Position numbers and translations under genes: made by a program | NCBI GenBank assembly: GCA_030512295.1 | Contig: JAULSR010000001.1 | Location: forward strand, 5,603,001-5,667,000 | From: Bombardia bombarda | Lineage: Eukaryota; Ascomycota; Sordariomycetes; Sordariales; Lasiosphaeriaceae | Length of the DNA stretch: 64,000 bases | Direction of reading: 5' to 3' | The notes under the pieces: model-generated | What the model was told of the DNA's origin: nothing | What the model saw: only the letters and a program-made list of their open reading frames with translations | The model's database searches: none | In this document: positions 44,390-55,652 of the stretch, piece by piece | How the letters are laid out: every line of letters starts with the position of its first letter | How positions within the stretch are numbered: the stretch's first letter is position 1

Positions 44390-45853
44390 TTAAAGCCACT
44401 TGACAACCGCAGTACCTCCCCGCTTAAACTCCGCCAGCTCTCCCAACACCAGATCCTTCTCAGTATGGTCCTTGCTCGGGAACGTCGTAGACAGCACCCA
44501 CGGACGGCCCGAGACATCCGACGACGCCCGCTGAACAAACTCATAAACATCACCCACAGTCTGCGTGGTATTAAACCGCGCCGGAAGACGCGTCCCATCA
44601 GGCATCTGAATCCGCAGCATCAAAGTAGGCTGCGACGCATCCACACCCGAAGCAGCAGCGGAACCCTGACTAGCCACAGGCGCAGCTGTCGCAACCGGCG
44701 CAGGCGCAGCCACCGCCGCAGCCTCACCAGGCACCGGACTTCCCAGCCTGTGTCCCTCGCCGCCAAACGGTCGGTAGACCTTGGGCAGCGGGCGGTAGTT
44801 CTCCTGGTGCTGCTGCAGCTTGACGTCGACGCGCTGGTCGAAGCGCACGTTCATGAGGTGCAGCGGGGCGCGGCCCTGGCGGATCATCTGGAGCGCGGCC
44901 TGGTTCTCGGGGTCGTCGAAGCGGCGCAGCTCGCCGTCGTCGATGCTGAAGCCGTCCTGCCAGATGTGCAGGAAGCGCTCCTCGGCTGGGGCTTCGGCAC
45001 CCGTGGTCGGGATGGCGCTGGCGGCGCTGCTGGGTGCCTGGGGATCGGGGATGGTGCGGGACTCGACGCCGTCGCCGCCGAGGAGATTGCCGGCGCCGCG
45101 GAAGAAGCGGGAGGCGGCGCTGGAGGACTCGGCGGGGGGGGAAGCGTTTTGGGAGGAGCGGGCGTTTCTAGTGGGGGTCAAGGTTGGTTAGTGGTTTGGT
45201 TGGCTGCTTGATGGCTCGGGCGGGGCGGAAATAGAAGATTGCTTGCTGGTTCACTTACGCCTTGGCTTTCGCCACGATATCACGGATCAGCCGATTTGGG
45301 TCTGAAGAGCGCTGGGCGGGATCATGAACCGCCAAGCCCGACTTCTCGCCGCCGGCAAACAGATCCCGAGGAGCGCGACGCTCGTCCTCGTCGCTATCGT
45401 CATCGTCGTCGCTGTGGTCGTCGTGGCTGTGACCGCCGCCGCCACCACCAAGGGATCCCAGCGTGGCAATGCCCGTCCGTCTCTGGGGCTTCTTCGCTGC
45501 TGCCGAGGATGAGGATGCGGAAACGGAATGGGGCGCGGGTCGGCCGTCTAATGTTCTCGGGCCCGTGTATTCGGGGACTGCGGGGGTGGGGGCGGCCGCC
45601 GCCGCCGGCGATGCACTTGATGCGGCGGGCGCCTCCTCGTTTCCGCCATCCTCCATGTCGGCGAAGTAGGATGTGATTGCCGAGTCCAGGTCCCACTGGC
45701 TGGCTTTCAAGTATTCTATGGCCTTTCGGGGGGCAATTGTTAGTGGCGAGGTTCTGGAATGGGGATGGAGAGGGACGGGACGGTCGGTACCTCGGCGGTT
45801 GAGCCGCTGGTGATCTCGGCAAATTGGCTGAGGAGGGAGTCGTGGTCTGCCAT
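44390..45853 (-). CDS. SHP1: Shp1/p47, UBX-domain cofactor of Cdc48
   Basis: Adaptor of the Cdc48/p97 ATPase in membrane fusion, proteasome delivery and PP1 regulation. Exons 45853-45791, 45722-45259 and 45167-44390 give about 434 aa. The N-terminal UBA-like fold (SLLSQFAEITSG then EYLKASQWDLDSAITSYF) is split by intron 1. The middle has a poly-acidic HSHDDHSDDDDDSDEDE run. The SEP domain is FLHIWQDGFSIDDGELRRFD to NVRFDQRVDVKLQQHQEN, and the UBX domain is LMLRIQMPDGTRLPARFN to the C-terminus with the FP turn (STTFPSKD). Domain order and size are normal for fungi. Divergent from MIM1. Confidence 0.93.
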
Positions 45854-46571
45854 CTTTGGTTGAAGGGAATGTTTGGTGTCGTGATGTTTAAAAGAAAGGG
45901 TGTGTTGGGAGAGTGGTAGTCGGGGTGTTGTAAATGGGTAGAAGGAAGCTGTAAGTTTTGGAAGGAGCGTCTGAACTCCGCTGGAATCAGGCAGCTTGGG
46001 TTGACGTGACGAGTTGCCCCGCGGCGCTTCAGCTGCCAGCCCCGCCATGTTTACAGTGTTAGGTATTTACGTAATCGGTTGGCTCTAGCACGCTTCCTGG
46101 ATACCTAGGTACCTTGTAGAGAGCAGACAATGCAGGTTCAAGTTTCGCGAAACGAACATGAAAACGTTTGATGTTCATTACCTTTAGATTTGTGCAATTG
46201 ATGTTTCTCTGCCCTATCTGCTTTACTTTGTTTCGGAATACTATGGGTAGGTAGACATGCGCGTCATTGTCATTATCACAGCGGCGGATAAATCACAGCC
46301 GGGCTCCGCGGCAATTCTGCGCTAGGAAACAGCCAGTTAGCGCTACTTGTTAGTGCTGCTAAGTGCCTGCCCCAGCTGGCTAGCTTCGGTAAGCTGGGGT
46401 TCCTATTTTCCCTGAGAGCTAGGTATTTTCCGTCTTGCAGCTTGGCCCAGAGATCTCCGGAAGTCGGGGGATGGATCATAGCTGACGACCGACCTGCCTG
46501 TCACATCATCAACGACAAAAGCTCATCGAAGTCTCCCAACACATTCCGGATTTTAAACGAATTCCTGCAAC
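45854..46571. other. Intergenic between divergent genes
   Basis: Shared promoter region of SHP1 and MIM1, 718 bp. No feature seen. Confidence 0.5.
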
Positions 46572-47066
46572 ATGGCTTCAGAGGAAGTGCCCAACCCTTT
46601 GGCAGAGTCCGGGGTCACAATTCAGTCGGACAGCGAACAGTACTCGGGTGCCGAAGACTTGTCTACGTCACCGCCCTCGTCGTCGTCTCCCCCAGCCGTC
46701 GTCCTCTACCAGCCACCAACCTTCTGGTCCATCTTCCGCGGCGCGACTATCAACCTTTTCCTGCCTTTCATAAACGGCATGATGCTTGGTTTTGGCGAGC
46801 TGTTTGCGCACGAGGCTGCCTTCAGATTAGGGTGGAGCGGCACAAGAGTAAGAGTTGCGCTGCTCTTTCTCACAACGCCCTTTTTCCATGTCTCCCGCCC
46901 TACCCACCTGTCCCCACGCGAACGGCACAAATAGCAGCAACTGATATAATAATTGCAGGTATTCCCCGCTTCCAGGAAGCAAGCGCACGCCATCGGACCC
47001 GGAATCGAAGCCATCGAGAAGCCGAGGCAGAGAAACACCTTGCACGAGTTCACCAGCTTGGACTGA
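46572..47066 (+). CDS. MIM1: Mitochondrial outer-membrane insertase subunit Mim1
   Basis: Mim1 inserts alpha-helical proteins into the mitochondrial outer membrane and helps assemble the TOM complex. Exons 46572-46847 and 46959-47066 are joined at phase 0 (GTAAGA donor, TTGCAG acceptor), giving 127 aa. The cytosolic N-terminus is S/P/E-rich. The membrane segment and signature are NLFLPFINGMMLGFGELFAH then EAAFRLGWSGTR-VFP, including the conserved GxxxG-like packing face of the helix. The C-terminal tail is short and basic. Length and layout match the fungal family. Confidence 0.9.
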
Positions 47067-47801
47067 CGGTCTGGCCCTACCTCATTGCTAAGTCACCACT
47101 ATATACGATGAGCTGCGCCATCCACACCAGACATAGCGGCGACGGTTGAGACACGACGAGACGGCGTTTATCATTGTGTGAGCCCCAACCTATCAGAGAA
47201 ATGGTCGAAAGGAATATTAGAGGAGCTAAAAAGGGAGTCCAAGATGACTGTCAACTGGGGGCTTAGAACATGGGTGGCCACCAGTTCACATTGGACATAA
47301 CACCTGGATTGGAGCATTGAGGAGGCGTAGTTCGCTTTGGCTTCTGGGTTCTGTACATAATTATCTAAATATGAACATCCGTGCGAGACGAAAGCGCGGG
47401 TATGAGACAATAACAAAACACGTGAAAATACACCCTTGAGCTATTCATGGCTATCACTCCCAGACTGAATATTGCCATCTTTCCGTGGTGATTGCACGGG
47501 CTCTACGAATATGCCTTTAATATCTTGGGAAGGTGACCGGCAGCTGGCAAGCAGCTATGGCCGAGATTGCCAAGGGGTGCCAGTTGGCAATCGCTTGTCC
47601 GCACCGTCGCGCGACGCGTGAACCGGCGATTCCCGAGGCTTAACCGCAACGTGTGTGCACCCATGCGGCCCGATACGTAGCAGTAAGTTAGCGTTCTGGT
47701 AGTAAAAAGTTGGTGGTCAAAGCTCGGCTCACGGTTTTTTGAACTCGAGGCCTGTCTGACCTTGTGAACTTGTCATCAGGTCCTTCCACAAACCAGACAA
47801 A
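47067..47801. other. Intergenic
   Basis: MIM1 3' flank and OXA1 promoter. No other feature seen. Confidence 0.5.
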
Positions 47802-49399
47802 ATGCTTCCCAGTAGAGGTCTCCTGAGGTCGAGCCCGTCAGTGGGGCTCGCAAAAGTAGTAAGCGTCCAAAGGCCCGCAATTGATGCAAAACCTGTCCTT
47901 GACCCTTTGCCCCAGGGCACTATTTCGGTCACTGTCTACTAGTTCTTACCTACTAACAACCGTCAAGGCGTTGCAGAGGTCCTCGTCTTCGCCCCGGACT
48001 GCGTCGCGACAGTTTGGCACCTCTTTGCGCTCCAATGCCACCACCACCATCTCCCTGCGCGGCGCATTCACCCAAGGGTCTCTCGCCAGCAGTTCTGGCA
48101 GGAGAGTAGGCGGCTCCGTCGCAATCACGGCAGCTACTCTCCCCTCTCTCCGACAGGTCCGATATGCCTCGACACAGCCCTCAGAAGCGGCAGCACCCGC
48201 CGCCGCCGGTACCGTGCCGCCCGTCGATGCCAACCTAGTGGCCCCGCAAGACCTCTCAAGCATCATTGACTTGTCTGGAAGTGACCTCCTCAACATGCCC
48301 GAGCAGATCGGCTTCCTCAAGGCGCTCGGCCTCGACTACGGCTGGGGTCCCACTGCGCTTATGGAGTGGTCGCTCGAACACATTTACATCTACACCGGTT
48401 TGCCCTGGTGGGCATCCCTCGGAGTCCTAGCTCTAGGGATCAGACTGGTCATCTTCAAGCCATCGCTCGACGCCGCCATCCACTCGCAAAAGTCGCAAGA
48501 TCTGCGCAAGAACCCGAAATACGAGGCGGCAATGGCGGTCATGAAGGAGAACATGATGAAGGCTGACGGCCAATTGGCCATGGCGGGCGCACGATCCACT
48601 ATAAGCAAGATGAACAAGGCGGCAGGGCTCAAGCAGTGGAAGGCATTCATTCCCATGCTCAACCTCCCGCTCGGATACGGCGTCTTCCGCCTCTTCCGCG
48701 GGATGGCCGCGCTCCCGGTGCCGTCTTTGGAAACGGGCGGGGCTTTGTGGTTTACCGATCTTACCGTCTGCGATCCTTTCTATATCTTGCCTATCGCAAC
48801 CGCCGGCATCATGTACGCCGGTCTTAGGGTATGTTTCCCCCCGTCACCGCTTCTCGCTGAGATTGACACCTGCTGACTTTGACTGTCAGATGGCAATCCC
48901 CCACATGGCTCCAGCCCAGCAACAAACAATGAAGATTGTCAGCATGGTCATGCTGCCCGTATCTCTCATGTTTACCATCTACATCCCAGCCGGCATCCAG
49001 CTGTATTTCTTTACCACTGGTGCTCTCCATACCTTCCAGAACTGGGTCTTTTACCAGAACTGGTTCCGGAGGATCGCTGGTTTGCCTCCATTGGTTACCC
49101 CGGGCTCTCGGTCTGGCGGCGGCGGCGGCGGCGCTCGTGCCCAATACCAGGCACCGAGAGTAATAGACGTCAAGGCCAAGGTTGTCCCAGAGGAGCCCAA
49201 GAAGAGCCTGCTCAGCACCGTCGGGGGTGGGATGGCGGCTGCCAAGGATAAGTTTACGTCTTACCAGGAGCGCAGCACCAAGGAGAAGTCATTCAAGGAA
49301 GCCAAGGCATACGAGGAAAAGAGGGCACTCGAAGAAAAGGAGAAGCTTGTTGCGCGTCGCGAGATGAGAAAACAAATGAAGAAGCGCCGGACCGAGTGA
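47802..49399 (+). CDS. OXA1: Mitochondrial inner-membrane insertase Oxa1
   Basis: Oxa1/YidC-family insertase for mitochondrially encoded and some imported inner-membrane proteins. Exons 47802-47858, 47968-48828 and 48890-49399 give about 475 aa. Intron 1 has donor GTAAGC and a perfect TACTAAC branch site (47951-47957) just before acceptor CAAG, which fixes the short first exon MLPSRGLLRSSPSVGLAKV. That exon supplies the presequence start. The core shows helix 1 (GLPWWASLGVLALGIRLVIF), the conserved KMNKAAGLKQWKAF, LPLGYGVFRLFRGMA, and the later helices VMLPVSLMFTIYIPAGIQLY. The C-terminal basic coiled-coil tail (EEKEKLVARREMRKQMKKRR) is the ribosome-binding end. All parts are intact. Confidence 0.94.
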
Positions 49400-50305
49400 A
49401 GAAGGCTGTCTACCTATATGAGAAGACGCCGAGAAGAGAAGACCTGTACGAAACAAACCGCATCTCGGGGACACGGCGTCAGAAGGTGACTTAGAAGACG
49501 AGGCGGATTTGCATTGCATATGGGTCAGTCTCACTAATTTTTGTACAGTACAAGGCATCCTAGAGCTGTCGCCTATATATTTTCTTGTATCATACGCTTT
49601 GCAGACGCCCTGGCCCGAGAACAGAACGAGCTACTCGGCTGGTTTCTTTGTCTAGCTTGGCCATCATGTTGGCCCGGTGGTCTCGTCTTCCAAATCGGGA
49701 CGAGTTGGTTAGCTATCTCTCCTCCCTGTGAACAGCAGCATGAACAACAGCACTCCGATCCAATACATACATACCCATGTGCGAATACCTGCTTGAAGCT
49801 GCACCTCGCCGATCAATTGCATGATGAGATGTCGTGGCTGGTTGATGCAATTCCTCCAGCTTCACAGTTTCCTTCGCGTCCATTGGAGCTCCAGACGTGG
49901 AGAGTGCGGCCGCCCAGCACGTCATCCAGCCCCGTGGGTTGGCGCCCCACGCTCTCCAGCACAAAGCTGCATGCGCCAGTCCGCACTCGGCCGTGCCAAG
50001 CCCCTTGCCTCGCCCCCTCGTCTCAAAGGGCCAACGCCAATCCGAACTGATGGATGGGCTTTTCGTAATTCCCATGCATTTTTGGCTTGCTTTCCTTGCT
50101 CGGTTTTCCCCTGCTGTATTTATTTAATAGTCGCATTGGTCCCTACCATTCAGACCCGTCGTTACACCCATCACTACCTTACCTTACTTACATTGTTATT
50201 CTTTGAAGGAGCCAGCAAGCCGTGCCACCACTCCCCAATCACACCTTAGTCTACCCTTATTCGCATACCCTGTTTATACGTACGTGCCCACCCTACACAT
50301 ACACA
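49400..50305. other. Intergenic
   Basis: OXA1 3' flank and carbonic-anhydrase promoter. The ORFs over 49541-50249 have no credible protein features. Confidence 0.5.
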
Positions 50306-50998
50306 ATGAGCGCCATCCAGAAGAACGTCGAGAGCGCGTCAGAGTCGTACTCGTCGACCTTCACAAAGGGCGACCTTGTGCTGCCGCCTGCCAAGAAGTA
50401 TCTCGTCCTGACGTGCATGGATGCTCGCATCGACCCGGCCCAGGCGTTTGGGATTGAGCTGGGTGATGCGCATGTCATTCGCAATGTTAGTAACCGCATC
50501 ACTAAATCTACATATTCCAATTTCACTCCCTTCCGTCTTTTGATTATCACGATGTGAAGGAGTGACTCTGCTAACATTACGTACTACCACATAACAGGCT
50601 GGCGCATCAGCCGTCGACGCCCTGCGCAGCATCGTCATCAGCGAGCAGCTGTTGGGCACGAACGAGATTGTGCTCGTGAAGCACACTGGGTGCGGTATGC
50701 TTACATTCAAGAACGAGGATGCGTATGGGGTTGTGGAGAAGAATCTTGGGTAAGTAATGTCCCCGCCATATCAACGGCCAATGGAAGAAAGCTTGTCTGA
50801 CGAAATCGATGTTACAGAAGCCAAGCAGTTGAGGAGCTCAACAAGATCAAGCTCGACTTTTTGCCGTTCCCGCAGCTCGAGAAGGCCGTGGAGGAGGATG
50901 TCAAGTTTTTGCAGCAGTCCAAGCTGGTCCCGGACTCGGTCGCCATCAGCGGATGGGTTTATGAGGTCGAGACGGGCAAGACTAGGCGGGTGGTTTGA
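50306..50998 (+). CDS. Beta-class carbonic anhydrase, small type
   Basis: Zinc enzyme converting CO2 to bicarbonate; 170 aa. Exons 50306-50485, 50598-50749 and 50818-50998 are joined in phase. The zinc and catalytic residues are visible: CMDARID (Cys, Asp-Arg pair) and KHTGCGML (His, Cys). The segment RNAGASAVDALRSIVISEQL fits the conserved dimer helix. This is the short form without targeting sequence found beside longer beta-CAs in filamentous fungi, so a cytosolic place is likely. The C-terminal GWVYEVETGKTRRVV closes the core sheet normally. Confidence 0.92.
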
Positions 50999-51627
50999 GG
51001 TATCTGAGCGATCTCTGGGGCCTGTAGCTTGGGGGCGTAGTATGATTGGTTGGTTTCGATTTGATTGGTGCTACTTGGTAATGGTGTTTTTGGTTGCTAT
51101 AGGAGCAGTCTGTATAGGTCTGATAGTCGCTGATATCAAATATTGGTATGACCACCTCGGAATACTACTACTGAGTTGAGACTGATTGTTATCAGCCATT
51201 AATAAGTTAAACGATTAGTTGTCTGTTAAATATTCGCTATATTTTTCCTCTGGTTGATAAATGGCAACATCAGAAAAGGAAATGTGAGCTCCTGGAGGGA
51301 TAATAATCTTATCACCGTTTATGAAAATGGCGACATCATGTGAAGCTACTCCGCATCAGGTGGCCGTGGCAGATTGCAGATGAGGGGCAATCATTGAGCA
51401 TTTCCCATTCCCCCCCCCAAAACGCCATTCTGATTACAAAGACGTAATTCACCCTCGACCCTACTTGATATACAATACTTGCCTTCTCATCAGAACTGCT
51501 ACCAATCGATCTCTACGTTACTCCCACATCGCCGTGAAGCTTACAACGCTAAATTGCGTCCAGCACTCACCAAATCCCTCAATCTTTGTTCAGAAGATAC
51601 CTACCCAACCACCCCAAATCTCTCACC
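50999..51627. other. Intergenic
   Basis: 3' flank of the carbonic anhydrase and promoter of the SDR. Nothing else seen. Confidence 0.5.
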
Positions 51628-52643
51628 ATGGGAAAGTTCGCCGAAAAGCTCGTGGGCAAGAATATCGTCGTCATTGGCGGCTCGTCTGGGTACATCATAT
51701 CCCATCCAACCAGCCAACACACCATCTCATATCCTCCACCATATCTTTCAAATCTCACGTACATCTACAGCCTGATAGCTAACCCCCAAACCAACCCCAG
51801 AATCGGATTCGGCGCCGCCGAGATCCTCCGTGACGCCGGCGCCCTCGTGACCATCATCTCCTCCTCGCAGGCCAAAGTCGACGGCGCCGTCGAGCGTCTC
51901 GGCGGCCCGGGCGCCAGCGTCCAGGGCCTGGTCGGCGACGTGCGCGACGAGGCGGCCTTCACCGCGCTGCTGGTGTCCCTCGCCCCCGTCGACCACATCG
52001 TCTTCTCGGGCGTCGACAAGATCATCCGCGGATCACTCGCGGATGCGGATCTCAACGATGCCAAGCACCTGTTTGGGGTCAAGTTCTGGGGGAGTGTCGT
52101 CGTTGGGAAAGGTCACCACTCACTCACTCTCCAGGAAGAGACGATCCTTGTTATCGTGCTGACCGTCAAACACTGTAGCCCTCGCAAAGTACGACATCGT
52201 CAAACCAGGCGGCTCGCTCACGCTCACCTCGGGCACGGCGGCGCTGCGGCCCAAGAAGGGGGCGACCATCGGCGGGGCGCTCAATGGGGGTGTCATCACG
52301 ATGACGGCGGCGCTGGCCGACGAGCTGGCGGCCAAGAAGATCCGCGTCAACACGGTCGCGCCGGGGCTGGTCCAGACGGAGCTCTGGGATAAGCTTGGCC
52401 ACAGCAAGGAGAAGCAGCAGGAGCTGTACGAGAGCGGCGCCAAGAGCTTGCCGGTCGGGTTCGTGGCTACGCCGGAGCACGTTGCCGAGGCGTATCTGTA
52501 TGCGGTGCGGGCGGATTATGCGAATGGGACGATTATTGTTATTGGTGAGCTTGGTTTCTTTTCATCGTCTCTTGGATTCGATCTGTGTAAAAGATGTGTT
52601 GCTGACTTGTGTGGTGGTGGTAGATGGTGGTGGTGTGTTGTAA
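51628..52643 (+). CDS. Short-chain dehydrogenase without canonical YxxxK
   Basis: SDR fold protein of about 252 aa. Exons 51628-51689, 51801-52111, 52179-52544 and 52624-52643 are joined in phase; the last exon only adds DGGGVL. The cofactor loop GGSSGIGFG is split by intron 1. VGDVRDEAAF and KIRVNTVAPGLVQTELW are typical. At the place of the catalytic Tyr-x-x-x-Lys the sequence reads TSGTAALRPKKGATIGGALN, with no Tyr. This fits an SDR subgroup that keeps the fold but lacks the usual catalytic pair. Substrate and activity are unknown. Confidence 0.85.
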
Positions 52644-52974
52644 GAGGAACTGAGGTGATTTGGGCGTGGAAGGTAAGGAATGGCGCTGGGGGGTTAAGTG
52701 GTTAGGGGTTGGATACAAATATTGACATTCATGCTTGGGTGATATGGTGTATTTGTTAACGACTGGCTAGAACATGATGGCTCGTCAACGGCCTTTACAT
52801 TAGGTGTTCTAAGTTAAACATTAGGATACCTGCCTAGAATACCTACACAGCATGTTCACCTCTCTTCCTTCTCCTCCAACCCCCCCACCTCTCCACAATA
52901 CTATCATACGCACAAGACAAAAGGCGACGACAACAGAAAGCAGCGGTATCGCAGTGGCAAAGCACATTCAAAAC
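52644..52974. other. Intergenic
   Basis: No feature seen between the SDR and the CorA-like relic. Confidence 0.5.
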
Positions 52975-53215
52975 CCCTCCTGGCTGGGCGACCACGCATC
53001 CCCCATACTAAAGATACTCGACACCCACGACAGCGGGACAAAGATCAGCGCAATGTACGTCAGCCGCCGCACGTTGACGGCCTCCATCATGGAGCGTCGC
53101 GAGTCGAGTACTCGTAGTATCTAATCAGGCGAGACATGAGGTGTGTGTAGGTGAGCCACTCTGCCAGCGCGATGCGCATTGGGTAGTAGCCGAGTTGTAG
53201 GATGGTTGGGGTTGT
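52975..53215 (-). pseudogene. Relic of a CorA-like membrane transporter, frameshifted
   Basis: On the minus strand one frame reads LGYYPMRIALAEWLTYTHLM and RLIRYYEYSTRDA, then hits a stop. The next frame takes over with SMMEAVNVRRLTYIALIFVP and LSWVSSIFSMGDAW, then stops. The two halves are the usual helix-and-membrane end of fungal CorA-like Mg2+ transporter domains, where an R/E-rich segment leads directly into NVRRLTYIA-FVPLS. A deletion of about 4 nt near 53095 explains the frame switch. The second membrane helix and the front of the gene are missing. Confidence 0.6.
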
Positions 53216-53791
53216 GTTGGTGGTTAGTGGTTTGATGAGATTTAAATACTATTGCCTCGCACTTGCAGAACAGAGTCATCCACTGCCGTCGCCCAGAATC
53301 GGCTCAGACCACGAGCCTGAGTTGTTCTCATCCTTGTAGTCGGTGTAGCATATCGTGGGGGCTGATCTATTGTGTCCTACGAGTTAGTCTTGTTTCTTAC
53401 TCAAAAATGTTGCGAGGCTCTTCACACAAGGATTCTGACTGGCTCTATATCGCAAACCGGAGAACGAAGGAGACAAAATGTGGCTGGACACAGTGACTAA
53501 TACATTGGCGACAGGCGAGAATCTGCTTGGCCTTCTGTCAGATGAGAGATATGGATGGAATTACAACAGTCCAAAAACATACGGCTGCTGGTTGATGCTA
53601 CCATAAAGCATGTTGAGGAAGACAAAGAATGGCGTTTGAAGGGACTTCGAAATCTGCTTGAAGCTATGGTCATTTAACTGAGCAGAACGGGCGAGGTTAA
53701 GCAGATGCACATTCGCCTGCAAGACTTTTAAGGGATTCCGGATCCGACAGAGCGAGCCGCGCGCAAGACACGCTACCAAATCCGGCTCAAA
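53216..53791. other. Decayed region
   Basis: Short coding-like scraps only: a 40-codon ORF at 53555-53677 (HVEEDKEWRLKGLRNLLEAM) and a minus-strand scrap around 53360-53288 (CYTDYKDENNSGSWSEP). Neither can be assigned. Confidence 0.3.
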
Positions 53792-54455
53792 ATGACTGTA
53801 TACACCAATTCGATAGTCCTTGGACGTGCGGGTACCTTAGGCCGAGCTGGTACTTTTCCTGATCGTCTTCTACTTCGGTATATCGTCGACCTTCTCAATC
53901 CTAACGCGTCGAGATATTGCCCTAAAGCGGATAAGTCTTTTGCTCTTTTCCTAAGAGAGTTTAACCCACCAGACGGGTGCTCTTTCGCTCTCGCAAAGCT
54001 TCTCTGTACCTTCAAGCCTTTGAATACTGAAATAGTTGACGTGGATGAATTAAGGCGCGAAGTCGAAGATATCAAAACGCTCGTTGGCAATGCAAAGCTG
54101 CAAATCAGGAGACATCGTGATAGATACTGGAGCCTAATGTTTAATTCTAGCGATGAGAAAATGAACAGACTTGATCGCCGTTGGTCGCTCTTATATGCCT
54201 TACCGGCCAGGTTCATTGTCGAGTACGGAGTCAAGACATGGAGTTATGGACCCGAATACTATTCACACCTTGTCGAGCTTCACGATCCGATACCTAGAAG
54301 TATCCCCTGCGAAAATGGCAGATTGGCTTGCGGCCATGTTGGCACACTACATGTATGGGCTAGACTTCAGAGGCGAGAGCGAAACGTTTTTGCTGTGGCT
54401 TCCAGAAGGTTTTGACACAAATTTGCCAGATGATATGACAAATGGGGAGTGGTAG
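53792..54455 (+). pseudogene. Hypothetical ORF broken by a frame switch near 54290
   Basis: The first frame (from 53792) looks coding to about YGPEYYSHLVELHDPI. From about 54290 a different frame is much better: SPAKMADWLAAMLAHYMYGL and ESETFLLWLPEGFDTNLPDD to the TAG at 54455. No GT-AG pair of usable length lies between, so an indel is more likely than an intron. A small duplication GRAGTLGRAGTF is present near the start. No family recognised. Lies beside the CorA-like relic in a stretch that looks decayed. Confidence 0.4.
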
Positions 54456-55652
54456 CGCCATAATTTCAAGATGCGGGTAGATGTGCGGCGATCTGAGATT
54501 AAGTGGCCGTTTGATATAATGATGGTCGATTGATCTTATTTTATTGATAAAGCCTGGGAATGGGAGGTGTTGGGGTACCTGAACCAGGGCAAAATGAAGA
54601 TGGAAGATTGAAGTTGCTAAAGGCAACTACCTGGACAGGCGTCTAGAATACGTAAGGTCAATATCTAGGTAGTTATCTAAACTAGGTGGCTTGTTCTACC
54701 TTGCCCTTCACAATATTTTTTTTTATTAGACATAATCCATATATCCCAAGTTATGAAAGTGTTATCATAGTGTTCATATAGAACTAAAGAACTTAGTCTC
54801 TACCTAATTCCATGACCCTCTTTGTGGAAACAAGTATCAACATCAACCACGTCACCCACAACAGGTCATGTGAAGGTCTGAGCTATGACAATTGAAGTAA
54901 AGACAAGGATGAAGGGTACCAAGGTACCCCGGGATAACACAAAATGCTGTGGAATACCTAGAGAGAAAGCTGAATCTCAAGTACCTACGATATCGACACG
55001 GAGTGTTTCTTTATCGACATACTAGGAGATTTCCAGCAGCTCAGATGGATCCAATGCAGCTCAGTTAGGATTTGGGCGCATGCGGTCGGCACAGTTATGA
55101 AGAGGGGTTAATACCCACTTGCAAGACGGCCACTGTCACACATTCACTGGTTCACGGCCAATGGGGGCTGCAGATACGTGCAGCTTGCGCCTCACTAGAG
55201 ACTGCCTCGAGGCAGCAATGCTGCATGATGCCGCGCTGTGTGTGAGGCTTTCGGGCGGGCTTTGGCTGCTGATGGGGCATTTTTGAAGGTGCCGGAATAT
55301 TCCATGGTGGGCTCGGAGACATGGGGCTGTGTGAGACATGGAAGCTGCATATGCACCTTTGGGAATATCACTGAGCGCTACCCGCGGTTAGGTAAAAGGG
55401 GGAGGCCACCATGCGGGCACCAATGAAGAAAAAGAAATACACTGCACATGCATGATGACCTTAGGGTCTGGCGGTTGCCTTGCTACTCGCCCAACGAGGC
55501 AGTGCGTCGCATCCCTGGGCGTTCGGCCTGCTCCAAGTCTGGTTCCAACTCTGATCTGCATGGCAGCTCTCGAGCCTCTTTTCTCCATTTGAAGCGTCAA
55601 GTGTCATAACCGCAACTTGCTCTACCAACCTGCATGCAATCCACATCACAAC
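54456..55652. other. Intergenic, 1.2 kb
   Basis: Promoter side of the NLR-like gene. No coding frame or repeat I can support. Confidence 0.5.

Noticed and set aside
44465..45211. 248-codon plus-strand ORF
   Set aside because: Antisense of SHP1, which has full domain evidence.
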